Assembly (NCBI RefSeq): GCF_002843175.1
Contig: NZ_PJEO01000013.1
Location: forward strand, 1 to 64,000
Source: Confluentibacter flavum
GTDB taxonomy: Bacteria; Bacteroidota; Bacteroidia; Flavobacteriales; Flavobacteriaceae
Direction: 5' to 3'
Length of the DNA: 64,000 nucleotides
Made by a program: the position numbers and the translations under genes. Shown piece after piece: positions 17,986 to 25,946 of this stretch (its first letter is position 1; every line of letters begins with the position of its first letter). The notes under the pieces are model-generated. The model did no database searches. It worked only from the letters and a program-made list of their open reading frames with translations, and was not told where the DNA came from.

Positions 17986-19233
17986 ATGGAAGTAATAAAA
18001 ATTGCAACAGCAGGTAGTGTAGATGATGGAAAGAGTACCTTAATTGGGCGCATACTTTACGATACAAAATCATTAACGACCGATAAGTTAGAAGCTATAG
18101 AAAAAACCAGTAAACAAAGAGGATATGATTATCTGGATTTTTCTTTGGCTACAGATGGTTTGGTTGCTGAAAGAGAGCAAGGCATCACCATTGATGTGGC
18201 TCATATTTATTTTTCAACAGCGAAAAAAAGTTACATCATTGCCGATACACCGGGGCATGTGGAATATACCAGAAACATGGTTACTGGGGCTTCAACATCA
18301 CAAGCATCCATCATTTTAATTGATGCTAGAAAAGGCGTTATTGAGCAAACCAATCGTCACTTCTTCATCAATAATTTATTAAGAATTAAAGATGTGGTTG
18401 TTGCTATTAATAAAATGGATTTGGTTGATTATTCTGAAGACATTTACAATAAAATCAAAGCAGATTTTACTGAATTAATGAGCAAAAGGGATTACCAAGA
18501 CCAAAAAATAACATTCATTCCAGTAAGTGCTTTAAAAGGAGATAATGTAGTGAACAAATCCCAAAAGATGCCTTGGTACAAAGGGCAGTCTTTGTTAGAG
18601 CATTTTGAGCAATTAGATAAAGCGGATATTTATAATGTGGGTACACCACGTTTTCCTGTACAATATGTTATTCGTCCAAAAACAGAAGAATTTCATGATT
18701 TTAGAGGCTATGCAGGTAAAATATATGGAGGTGAGTTAAGTGTTGGTGATGATATTTTAGTGTTGCCTTCAAAAACAAGATCGAAAATTAAAGACATTTA
18801 TTTTTATGATCAAAAGTACCAAACGGCTTCCAGACGTTCTTCGGTAACGATTACTTTGGAAAACGACATTAATGTAAGTCGTGGTGATATGATTGTTAAA
18901 GATGGCGATTTACCAACCATTGATAAAGAATTCACGGCCAATGTGTGTTGGATGGACTCAAAACAATTAGTACCAGGTGCTAAATATGTAGTGCAACATG
19001 GCATTAATAAAGTTTTAGGTAGGGTTGAGAGAATCAACCATAAAATACATCCAGATTATTCTGGAATAGAAAAAAATGTTACAGAATTAGGAGTCAATGA
19101 TATTGCTTCGGTAACATTCAAATTAAATAAGCCAATTTTTTATGATCAATTTAAAAACCACAGAACCAACGGTTCTTTTATTTTAATTGATACACAATCC
19201 AACAATACAGTTGGAGCAGGCTTCATTCAGTAA
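17986..19233 (+). CDS. cysN: Sulfate adenylyltransferase subunit 1 (GTPase)
   Basis: CysN is the elongation-factor-like GTPase that couples GTP hydrolysis to APS formation by CysD. The G1 loop GSVDDGKSTLIGR (about residue 10), G3 DTPGHVEYTRNM and G4 NKMD are present, followed by EF-Tu-like beta-barrel domains. At 415 residues it ends after the barrels and carries no C-terminal APS kinase, unlike CysNC fusions. It is followed by a full-length family A repeat and then the sulfite reductase gene. Confidence 0.94.
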   Translation: MEVIKIATAGSVDDGKSTLIGRILYDTKSLTTDKLEAIEKTSKQRGYDYLDFSLATDGLVAEREQGITIDVAHIYFSTAKKSYIIADTPGHVEYTRNMVTGASTSQASIILIDARKGVIEQTNRHFFINNLLRIKDVVVAINKMDLVDYSEDIYNKIKADFTELMSKRDYQDQKITFIPVSALKGDNVVNKSQKMPWYKGQSLLEHFEQLDKADIYNVGTPRFPVQYVIRPKTEEFHDFRGYAGKIYGGELSVGDDILVLPSKTRSKIKDIYFYDQKYQTASRRSSVTITLENDINVSRGDMIVKDGDLPTIDKEFTANVCWMDSKQLVPGAKYVVQHGINKVLGRVERINHKIHPDYSGIEKNVTELGVNDIASVTFKLNKPIFYDQFKNHRTNGSFILIDTQSNNTVGAGFIQ

Positions 19234-19347
19234 AGCCCCTAGCCCCCGATGGGGGAATTAGCAGGGCTGCGAAAAAATAATAATAACAATATTCTTGCTT
19301 CACCCGAGTAAGAATTCCTCCCCTTTTGGGAGGTTAGGAGGGGCTAG
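19234..19347 (+). repeat. Full-length family A repeat between cysN and sulfite reductase
   Basis: A composite element. The left end starts AGCCCCTAGCCCCC with a GGGGG partner. The right end holds CCTCCC, a TTTT loop and GGGAGG, then TTAGGAGGGGCT. The outer ends are near-complementary, so the whole 114 bases could fold as a MITE-like hairpin. GGAGG at 19337-19341 lies nine bases before the next ATG, ideal Shine-Dalgarno spacing. Confidence 0.7.
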
Positions 19348-19350
19348 ATT

Positions 19351-21447
19351 ATGCAAACTTTTAGAACAGAAATAGAAAATCCGGTTGTAGAAAAGGATAT
19401 TATCGATTTAGCGAATAAAATCGAGCTTTTTCACAAAGGAAAAATAGATGAGGAAAAATTTAGAAGCCTTCGTTTGGCACGTGGTGTTTATGGTCAGCGT
19501 CAAGAAGGTGTTCAAATGATACGTATTAAATTGCCTTACGGAAAAGTAAAAAGCAACCAATTACGTAGAGTTTCTGATGTGTCTGATGAATATTCTCGTG
19601 GACGTTTACACATTACAACACGTCAAGATATTCAAATTCATTACGTTGATTTGAACAGAACACCTGAGCTTTGGGCAGAGTTGGAAAAAGATGATGTTAC
19701 CTTAAGAGAAGCTTGTGGTAATACCGTTCGAAATATCACCGCTTCAGAACTTGCAGGAATCGACATCAATGAACCCTTTGATGTGTCACCGTATGCCGAT
19801 GCCATGTTTCGTTTCTTTTTAAGAAATCCTATTTGTCAAGAAATGGGACGAAAATTCAAAGTGTCTTTTTCATCTTCTGATGACGATACTGGATTATCTT
19901 ACATGCACGATTTAGGTTTTATAGCGAAGATTGAAAATGGTGTTCGTGGATTTAAAGTGATGATTGGTGGTGGATTAGGGTCTCAGCCTCGTGAAGCCGA
20001 TGTGCTATATGATTTTATACCAACAGATAAAATCATTCCAACTATGGAAGGCGTTGTACGTGTTTTTGACCGTTACGGTGAACGTAAAAGCCGTGCCAAA
20101 GCGCGTATGAAATTCTTAATTAAAGATGTCGGATTGGATGCTTTTATAGAATTGGTAGAAGCAGAGCAAAACGCTATCGAGCTTAAAACGGTTGCTATTG
20201 ATGCAGATGTTTACCCCGTTTCGAAACCAGTGTCGGTAGAAGCCCCTCAAGTAGCCATTAAAGACCAAAAAGCTTTTGAATTATGGAAATCTACTAACCT
20301 TATTCCTCAAAAACAAGACGGCTATGTGGCTATAGGAATTAAAGTGTTGTTGGGTGATTTTTATACAGATAAAGCGCGTTTATTGGCCGATTTGGTTGAA
20401 AAATATGCTGCGGGCGAAATACGTTTGTCATTGCGTCAAAATATCGTTATTCCTTTTGTAAAGGAAGATTTAGTGCCTTTCTTCTACACAGAATTGGAAA
20501 AATTAGGTCTGGTGGAAGTAGGTTATAATAAAGCAGTCGACATCACAGCTTGTCCAGGAACTGATACGTGTAATTTAGGTATTGCAAGTAGCACAGGAAT
20601 CGCAGATGAATTAGAACGCGTGTTGAAAGCAGAATATCCTCAATATTTAACTAAAGATGATTTAGTCATAAAAATTAGTGGTTGTATGAATGCATGTGGG
20701 CAACACAATATGGCGAATATTGGTTTCCAAGGGATGTCTGTTCGTACTCCAGATAAATTAGTAGCACCTGCTTTACAAGTCTTATTAGGTGGTGAAAATT
20801 TAAAAAATGGTAAAGGAGCTTTTGCAGATAAAGTGGTAAAAGTGCCAAGTAAAAGAGGCCCAGAAGCATTGCGTAGAATTTTAAATGATTTTGAAGCCAA
20901 TGCCAACGGAAAAACATTCTATGAGTATTACCAAGTAACAGGTGAACGCTATTTTTATGACTTATTGAATGATCTTCAAGATGTTACCAATTTAACCCAA
21001 GACGATTTTATTGATTGGGGAACCAACGAAGAATATGTTAAGGAAATAGGTGTTGGTGAATGTGCTGGTGTGGTCATTGATTTAATTGCAACTTTGTTCT
21101 TTGAAAGTGAAGAGAAAATAGAAAATGCTACAGTTTCCTTCGATAACAAAGTGTATTCTAGTGCTATTTACCATGCTTATAGTTCTATGGTAAATTCTGC
21201 GAAAGCATTGCTTATCGCCGAAAATAAAAGCACAAACACCCATGCTGGTATCATCAGTCAGTTTGATGAATTGTTTGTTGAAAGTGGAAAAATAAATTTG
21301 GGTGTTTCTTTTTCTGAATTGATTTATCAGATTAATAAAAATGCACCAACCGAAGCTTTTGCATCGAAGTACATTGAAAGTGCCAATCTGTTTTTAGATA
21401 AAGTAAGAACGTATAGAAGCCCCAAACCCCTAAAGGGGGCAAAATAG
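19351..21447 (+). CDS. sir: Ferredoxin-type sulfite reductase with C-terminal HEPN-like domain
   Basis: A siroheme and 4Fe-4S hemoprotein that reduces sulfite to sulfide with six electrons. Residues 1-560 have the two ferrodoxin-like repeats, and the cluster ligands Cys401, Cys407, Cys445 and Cys449 (TACPGTDTC and SGCMNACG). Residues 575-690 are an added helical domain resembling HEPN proteins: AIYHAYSSMVNSAKALLI, a NTHAGII turn and a LFVESGKI segment. The Arg of the usual RNase R-x4-6-H motif is absent, so catalysis by it is unlikely. The last residues, SPKPLKGAK, are encoded by a repeat element. Electron supply is probably ferredoxin via the downstream reductase. Nitrite reductase activity cannot be excluded but the cys context favours sulfite. 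Confidence 0.87.
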   Translation: MQTFRTEIENPVVEKDIIDLANKIELFHKGKIDEEKFRSLRLARGVYGQRQEGVQMIRIKLPYGKVKSNQLRRVSDVSDEYSRGRLHITTRQDIQIHYVDLNRTPELWAELEKDDVTLREACGNTVRNITASELAGIDINEPFDVSPYADAMFRFFLRNPICQEMGRKFKVSFSSSDDDTGLSYMHDLGFIAKIENGVRGFKVMIGGGLGSQPREADVLYDFIPTDKIIPTMEGVVRVFDRYGERKSRAKARMKFLIKDVGLDAFIELVEAEQNAIELKTVAIDADVYPVSKPVSVEAPQVAIKDQKAFELWKSTNLIPQKQDGYVAIGIKVLLGDFYTDKARLLADLVEKYAAGEIRLSLRQNIVIPFVKEDLVPFFYTELEKLGLVEVGYNKAVDITACPGTDTCNLGIASSTGIADELERVLKAEYPQYLTKDDLVIKISGCMNACGQHNMANIGFQGMSVRTPDKLVAPALQVLLGGENLKNGKGAFADKVVKVPSKRGPEALRRILNDFEANANGKTFYEYYQVTGERYFYDLLNDLQDVTNLTQDDFIDWGTNEEYVKEIGVGECAGVVIDLIATLFFESEEKIENATVSFDNKVYSSAIYHAYSSMVNSAKALLIAENKSTNTHAGIISQFDELFVESGKINLGVSFSELIYQINKNAPTEAFASKYIESANLFLDKVRTYRSPKPLKGAK

Positions 21448-21547
21448 CGGTATAAATAAACTGTTGTTTTTCAGAATTAAATGAATAAGAAAAAAAAAAC
21501 ATATGAAACTGAGTCTTCTATTTCCCCTTCGGGGGTTAGGGGGCGGT
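21418..21547 (+). repeat. Family A repeat invading the ends of sir and cobA
   Basis: The left half (21418-21440) begins AGCCCC and has CCCC paired with GGGG across TAAA; it supplies the last codons of sir. The right half (21522-21547) has CCCC-TTC-GGGGG then TTAGGGGGCGG and lies within the first 22 codons of cobA. The halves are about 80 bases apart, the same arrangement as the elements at 19234 and 29931. Confidence 0.6.
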
Positions 21548-22293
21548 TAACGGTAGTAGGTGCAGGGCCAGGAGATGTAGATTTAATTACCATTAAAGCA
21601 ATTAAAGCTATAGAATCTGCTAATGTGATACTGTATGATGCCCTTATTAACGAGGAGTTGTTAAAATATGCTTCAAAAAAGGCTGAGATTATTTTTGTGG
21701 GTAAACGCAAAGGATGTTATGCCTTTCAGCAAGAACAAATTAACGAACTTATTGTTGCTAAAGCCAATGAAAAAGGACATGTAGTTCGATTAAAAGGAGG
21801 TGACCCTTTTATATTTGGCAGAGGTGCAGAGGAAATTGATTATGTAAAACCTTTTGGTTTGGAGACCTATGTGGTCCCTGGGATATCCTCTATAAGTGCT
21901 GTACCAGCGTATCAAGGAATTCCGTTAACTAAAAGACATGCTGCCGAAAGTTTTTGGGTCATTACAGGAACAACAAAAAACCATCAATTATCTGAAGATG
22001 TTGCTATTGCAGCAAAATCGACAGCAACAATTATTATTTTAATGGGAATGTCTAAGCTGAAAGAGATAGTTAAGGTTTTTTCAGCAGAAAATAAACAAGA
22101 TATTGCTGTAGCTGTGATTCAAGAAGGGACAACAGCTAATGAAAGAGTAGGGATTGGGACGATTAGCAACATTCAGCAAGTTGTGGAAGAAAAACAGTTA
22201 ACATCTCCTGCAATCATAGTTATTGGCGATGTTGTAAAAGAGCGTGTTGAACTTTCATCGTTAGTTAAGAATTTAAATGAGAATATATCTTAA
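21481..22293 (+). CDS. cobA: Uroporphyrinogen-III C-methyltransferase
   Basis: Transfers two methyl groups from SAM to uroporphyrinogen III, giving precorrin-2 for siroheme, the cofactor of the neighbouring sulfite reductase. Motifs VVGAGPGDVDLITIKA (about residue 25), LKGGDPFIFGRGAEE, VVPGISS and PLTKRHAA are diagnostic. The 270-residue protein has a basic, low-complexity N-terminal extension of about 20 residues, encoded partly by a repeat element. No better in-frame start exists downstream. No uroporphyrinogen synthase domain is fused. Confidence 0.92.
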   Translation: MNKKKKTYETESSISPSGVRGRLTVVGAGPGDVDLITIKAIKAIESANVILYDALINEELLKYASKKAEIIFVGKRKGCYAFQQEQINELIVAKANEKGHVVRLKGGDPFIFGRGAEEIDYVKPFGLETYVVPGISSISAVPAYQGIPLTKRHAAESFWVITGTTKNHQLSEDVAIAAKSTATIIILMGMSKLKEIVKVFSAENKQDIAVAVIQEGTTANERVGIGTISNIQQVVEEKQLTSPAIIVIGDVVKERVELSSLVKNLNENIS

Positions 22294-22302
22294 CGGACAG
22301 GG

Positions 22303-22896
22303 ATGGAAGAAAGAAACAATCTATATCCAATTTTTTTAAAACTAAGTAACCTTAAAGTACTGATAGTTGGTGGTGGAAATGTTGCTGAAGAAAAATTGTC
22401 ATTTATTTTGAAATCCAGTCCAGATGCTTGTGTAACAATGGTGTCACCTATGTTTAGGGATGCTACCATATCTTTGGCAAAACAAGGCAATGTTAAGTTA
22501 ATAAAAAGTAGATATAGCAAACGTTTCTTAAAAGGAAAACATATGGTGATTGTAACTACCGATATTCCTACTGTAAATGTAAAAGTTTACAAACATTGCA
22601 GAAAGCGTAGCATTTTAGTTAATGTAGCCGATAATCCACCGTATTGCGATTTTTATATGGGTGGCATCGTAACCAAAGGCAATGTGAAAGTGGCGATTTC
22701 CACTAACGGAAAGTCACCTACAACAGCCAAACGTTTACGTCAGTTTTTCGAGGATGTTATTCCAGAAAATGTAGATGATTTGGTTAAAAATTTGAATGAA
22801 TATAGAAAAACAATAAAAGGTGATTTTCAAGAAAAAGTGGAAACACTCAACGAATTTACCAAAGGATTAATTGAAAAAAAAGTGCAAAATGATTAA
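22303..22896 (+). CDS. Precorrin-2 dehydrogenase / sirohydrochlorin ferrochelatase
   Basis: Completes siroheme from precorrin-2 by NAD-dependent oxidation and iron insertion. The 197-residue protein has the Rossmann loop VGGGNVAEEK near residue 20, VTTDIPTVN and NVADNPPYCDFYMGGIV. STNGKSPTTAKRLRQFFE is typical of the CysG N-terminal (Met8-like) family. With cobA it makes a two-gene equivalent of CysG. The first base pairs of the next gene overlap its stop by eight bases. Whether the chelatase half is active cannot be judged from the sequence. Confidence 0.88.
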   Translation: MEERNNLYPIFLKLSNLKVLIVGGGNVAEEKLSFILKSSPDACVTMVSPMFRDATISLAKQGNVKLIKSRYSKRFLKGKHMVIVTTDIPTVNVKVYKHCRKRSILVNVADNPPYCDFYMGGIVTKGNVKVAISTNGKSPTTAKRLRQFFEDVIPENVDDLVKNLNEYRKTIKGDFQEKVETLNEFTKGLIEKKVQND

Positions 22897-23938
22897 AACA
22901 GATATACTCATAATAGGTGCGGGACCAACAGGATTGTTCACGGTTTTTGAGGCGGGATTGTTAAAACTAAAATGCCATTTAATTGATGCATTGCCTCAGC
23001 CAGGTGGTCAATGTTCAGAAATATATCCTAAAAAACCTATTTATGATATTCCTGGTTTCCCAGAAATATTAGCGGGCGATTTGACTAAAAATTTATTAGA
23101 GCAAGGTAAACAGTTTGAACCTGGTTTTACATTAGGAGAACGCGCAGAAACTATAGAAAAACAAGACGATGGTTCGTTCATTGTAACTACAAATAAAGGT
23201 ACAAAACACCAAGCGCCAGTGGTTGCTATTGCTGGAGGATTAGGATCTTTCGAACCTAGAAAACCAGCACTAGATAATCTGGAAATTTATGAAGATAATG
23301 GTTTAGAATATTTCATTAAAGACCCAGAAGTATACAGAAACAAAAGAGTGGTTATTTCTGGTGGAGGTGATTCTGCTTTGGATTGGAGCATCTTTTTAGC
23401 CGATGTAGCCTCAGAGGTAACATTAATACACAGAAGAAACGAATTTAGAGGTGCTCTAGATTCTGTTGAAAAAGTAGGCGAATTAAAAGACCTAGGGAAA
23501 ATCAATTTAGTAACGCCTGCCGAAGTTGTAGAGCTGCACGGGAATGGTAAAATTGAAGCGGTTACAGTAAATATAGATGGCGAATTAAGTCAAATTGAAA
23601 CCGATCATTTCATTCCGTTATTCGGTTTATCTCCAAAATTGGGGCCTATTGCCGATTGGGGATTGGAAATTGAGAAGAATGCTATTAAAGTTGATAATTC
23701 CTTAAATTATCAAACTAATATCCCCGGTATTTTTGCCATAGGAGATGTTAACACCTATCCAGAAAAATTAAAATTAATTCTTTGTGGATTCCACGAAGCT
23801 ACCTTAATGTGCCAAGCAGCTTATAGAATTATTAATCCAGGTAAAAGGTATGTGTTAAAATATACGACTGTAAGTGGTATTGATGGTTTCGATGGTACAC
23901 GTAAAGAAGCACCAAAAGCGGTTGTTCAATCCATTTAA
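22889..23938 (+). CDS. Ferredoxin-NADP reductase, thioredoxin-reductase-like type
   Basis: A 349-residue FAD/NAD(P) two-domain flavoprotein. FAD loop IIGAGPTGLFTVFEAG (about residue 8), PQPGGQCSEIYP, the NADP loop VVISGGGDSALDW and IFAIGDVNTYPEKLKL are diagnostic of the TrxR-like FNR family. It lacks the CxxC of true thioredoxin reductase. I prefer ATG 22889 to the upstream TTG, since the chain then starts MIKTDILIIG. Placement directly after the siroheme genes suggests it reduces the ferredoxin that feeds sulfite reductase; that link is inferred. Confidence 0.9.
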   Translation: MIKTDILIIGAGPTGLFTVFEAGLLKLKCHLIDALPQPGGQCSEIYPKKPIYDIPGFPEILAGDLTKNLLEQGKQFEPGFTLGERAETIEKQDDGSFIVTTNKGTKHQAPVVAIAGGLGSFEPRKPALDNLEIYEDNGLEYFIKDPEVYRNKRVVISGGGDSALDWSIFLADVASEVTLIHRRNEFRGALDSVEKVGELKDLGKINLVTPAEVVELHGNGKIEAVTVNIDGELSQIETDHFIPLFGLSPKLGPIADWGLEIEKNAIKVDNSLNYQTNIPGIFAIGDVNTYPEKLKLILCGFHEATLMCQAAYRIINPGKRYVLKYTTVSGIDGFDGTRKEAPKAVVQSI

Positions 23939-24026
23939 TCGAAAAGAATTTTTATCTAAATCTATTATTGTTGTAAATTTCAGAAGTGAATAACGACAAT
24001 CATTAGATAATTAAAATGTATTTGAT

Positions 24027-24797
24027 ATGGATCCATGTGAAGAATTGAACGATAAGTTGATTCAAAAAAAGTATAATGTTCGTTTAAAAGATGTTGTAAA
24101 AACATTTACGAAACGATTGTTCTATTATGTTTTTGATGAACACGACAATGAGCTTCAATCTTTAAAGAAAACGTTTTTAGATATTACCGATAATCTGAAT
24201 ATTGAAAATAGCGAAGCTATCTGGGATGAGTTTAAAGGTAAATTTCATGCCATTAGGGTAAAATTAGATTTAGATGCTATTGCAGTTGTAAATTTCGACC
24301 CAGCTACAAAAAGCTTAGAGGAAGTTTACATGGCATGTCCAGGGTTTTATGCCATTTCCATATACCGATTAAGTCATGAATTATATGTGCAAAAAGTGCC
24401 TATTCTCCCAAGAATGATGAGCGAATATGTGCACGGCATAACAGGTATTGATATTCATCCGGGAGCAACCATTGGCGAATCCTTTTTTGTTGACCATGGC
24501 ACCGGTATCGTCATTGGAGAAACGTCCATCATCAAAAATAACGTCAAGATTTTCCAAGGGGTTACTTTAGGAGGCATTCAAGTGAAGAAAAACATGGAAT
24601 CTACTAAACGTCACCCAACCATTGAAGATAATGTGACGATTTATGCCAATGCGACTATTTTAGGTGGTGATATTGTCATAGGAGCAAACAGCACTATTGG
24701 TGCAAACGTTTGGATAACCCAATCAGTTCCAGAAAATTCATTGGTGACATATCAAACGGAAATTAAAATCAGACCAAAGAAAAATGGAATACGCTAG
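24027..24797 (+). CDS. cysE: Serine O-acetyltransferase
   Basis: Acetylates serine with acetyl-CoA, giving the acceptor for sulfide. The C-terminal half is a left-handed beta helix with hexapeptide repeats, including GIDIHPGATIGESFFVDH, GTGIVIGET and KNNVKIFQGVTLGG. The N-terminal 120 residues are helical, as in the EpsC/SrpH type, and 256 residues fits. The C-terminal tail lacks an obvious long cysteine-synthase-docking sequence. It overlaps cysM by 14 bases, so the pair is translationally coupled. It is 88 bases from the reductase gene. Confidence 0.92.
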   Translation: MDPCEELNDKLIQKKYNVRLKDVVKTFTKRLFYYVFDEHDNELQSLKKTFLDITDNLNIENSEAIWDEFKGKFHAIRVKLDLDAIAVVNFDPATKSLEEVYMACPGFYAISIYRLSHELYVQKVPILPRMMSEYVHGITGIDIHPGATIGESFFVDHGTGIVIGETSIIKNNVKIFQGVTLGGIQVKKNMESTKRHPTIEDNVTIYANATILGGDIVIGANSTIGANVWITQSVPENSLVTYQTEIKIRPKKNGIR

Positions 24798-25671
24798 TAT
24801 TACAGACCGAATAGGAAATACACCACTGGTAGAAGCCAGCCATTTAATTCAAAATAAAAAAGTTACTCTATTATTAAAACTTGAAGGTGATAATCCGGGC
24901 GGAAGTGTAAAAGATCGTGCGGCATTTAATATGATTTCTGAAGCTTTAAAGCGTGGAGAGATAAAACAAGGTGGAACTTTAGTGGAAGCTACAAGTGGCA
25001 ATACAGGCATTGCATTGGCGTTTATAGCTAACTTATTAGGTTTGAAGATGGTGTTGGTGATGCCCGATAACTCAACCGAGGAACGTGTTAAAACCATGCG
25101 AGCTTATGGCGCTGAGGTTATCTTAACACCTGCCGATATTGGCATTGAGGGTTCTAGAGATGTTGCTTTTCAATTACGTGACGAAAAAGGATATATGCTT
25201 TTAAACCAGTTTGAAAATGATGATAACTGGAAAGCACATTATAAAACCACGGGACCAGAAATTTGGAGAGATACTAATGGTGAAGTAACTCATTTTGTGT
25301 CTGCCATGGGGACCACGGGAACCATTATGGGCGTGTCAACCTATTTAAAAGAGCAAAATAAAAATATCACCATCGTTGGTGCCCAACCAGCAGATGGCGC
25401 TAAAATTCCGGGCATAAGAAAATGGTCGCCAGAATATGTGCCTAAATTTTTTGACAGATCGAAAGTAGATGTGGTCATAGATGTGAGTGAAGAAGATGCA
25501 AAAACGATGACTCAAAGGCTAGCAAAGGAAGAAGGCGTTTTTGCAGGCATGAGCAGTGGCGGTTCTGTTTTTACAGCTTTAAAATTGGCAGAAACTTTAG
25601 AGAGTGGTGTTATTGTTGCTATTATTTGTGATAGAGGAGACCGGTATTTGTCTTCAACATTATTTGAATAA
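24784..25671 (+). CDS. cysM: Cysteine synthase B type (O-acetylserine sulfhydrylase)
   Basis: A PLP enzyme that makes cysteine from O-acetylserine and sulfide. The PLP lysine is Lys43 in NPGGSVKDRAA, and the TSGNTGIALAF and GTTGTIMGV phosphate-binding loops are present. The 295-residue length and EGDNPGGSVKDR suit CysM better than CysK. The C-terminal Asp-Arg loop (CDRGDRYLSS) is intact. It is the last gene of the sulfate-to-cysteine series and lies 98 bases before the second SAM riboswitch. CysK cannot be fully excluded. Confidence 0.93.
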   Translation: MEYASITDRIGNTPLVEASHLIQNKKVTLLLKLEGDNPGGSVKDRAAFNMISEALKRGEIKQGGTLVEATSGNTGIALAFIANLLGLKMVLVMPDNSTEERVKTMRAYGAEVILTPADIGIEGSRDVAFQLRDEKGYMLLNQFENDDNWKAHYKTTGPEIWRDTNGEVTHFVSAMGTTGTIMGVSTYLKEQNKNITIVGAQPADGAKIPGIRKWSPEYVPKFFDRSKVDVVIDVSEEDAKTMTQRLAKEEGVFAGMSSGGSVFTALKLAETLESGVIVAIICDRGDRYLSSTLFE

Positions 25672-25718
25672 TTAAAGCAATTTTTCATAAATAGTGCGGA
25701 TAAAAAAAATATTGTTAG

Positions 25719-25726
25719 TATTTTTG
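25719..25726 (+). promoter_or_regulatory. -7 box of the metH riboswitch transcript
   Basis: TATTTTTG matches the Bacteroidota -7 consensus TAnnTTTG exactly and lies about 43 bases before the riboswitch. No good TTTG -33 partner is visible at the right distance, so the call rests on one element. Confidence 0.45.
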
Positions 25727-25768
25727 TTCGCTCGTTCATAAACGTATTTTCATAAACGTATTAATTAT

Positions 25769-25892
25769 GTTATCAAGAAAGGTAGAGGGAATAGACCCGT
25801 TGAAGCCTTGGCAACCCTTTACCTTGTAAAGAAGGTGCTACGTTCTACTGCTTGTCCTGAATTTATTTTCAGGAACTATTCAGAAAGATAAC
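25769..25892 (+). ncRNA. SAM-I (S-box) riboswitch upstream of split metH
   Basis: It has the same parts as the first riboswitch: GTTATCAAG (25769) pairs with GATAAC (ending 25892), with AGGTAGAGGGA, GACCCGTTGAAGCC, GGCAACC and AAGGTGCTA between. A P4-like stem (CCTGAA with TTCAGG) lies at about 25855-25873. It is expected to shut off methionine synthase genes when SAM is plentiful. This copy controls methylation of homocysteine, the first controls homocysteine synthesis. Confidence 0.9.
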
Positions 25893-25917
25893 GAAAAGTG
25901 TTTCTTTTACTTTTCTT
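25893..25917 (+). terminator. Probable expression-platform terminator of the second SAM riboswitch
   Basis: GAAAAGT and ACTTTTC form a 7-bp stem around a nine-base T-rich loop. It starts immediately after the P1 strand, as expected for SAM-I. The T-run after it is short, so either termination is weak or the device acts on translation. Confidence 0.5.
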
Positions 25918-25946
25918 GATGACATATAGATAAAAAAAAATCGAAA

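Noticed and set aside
22871-22888. TTG start of the ferredoxin-NADP reductase
   Set aside because: It would add MKKKCK inside the preceding gene; the ATG at 22889 begins the family-typical MIKTDILIIG.
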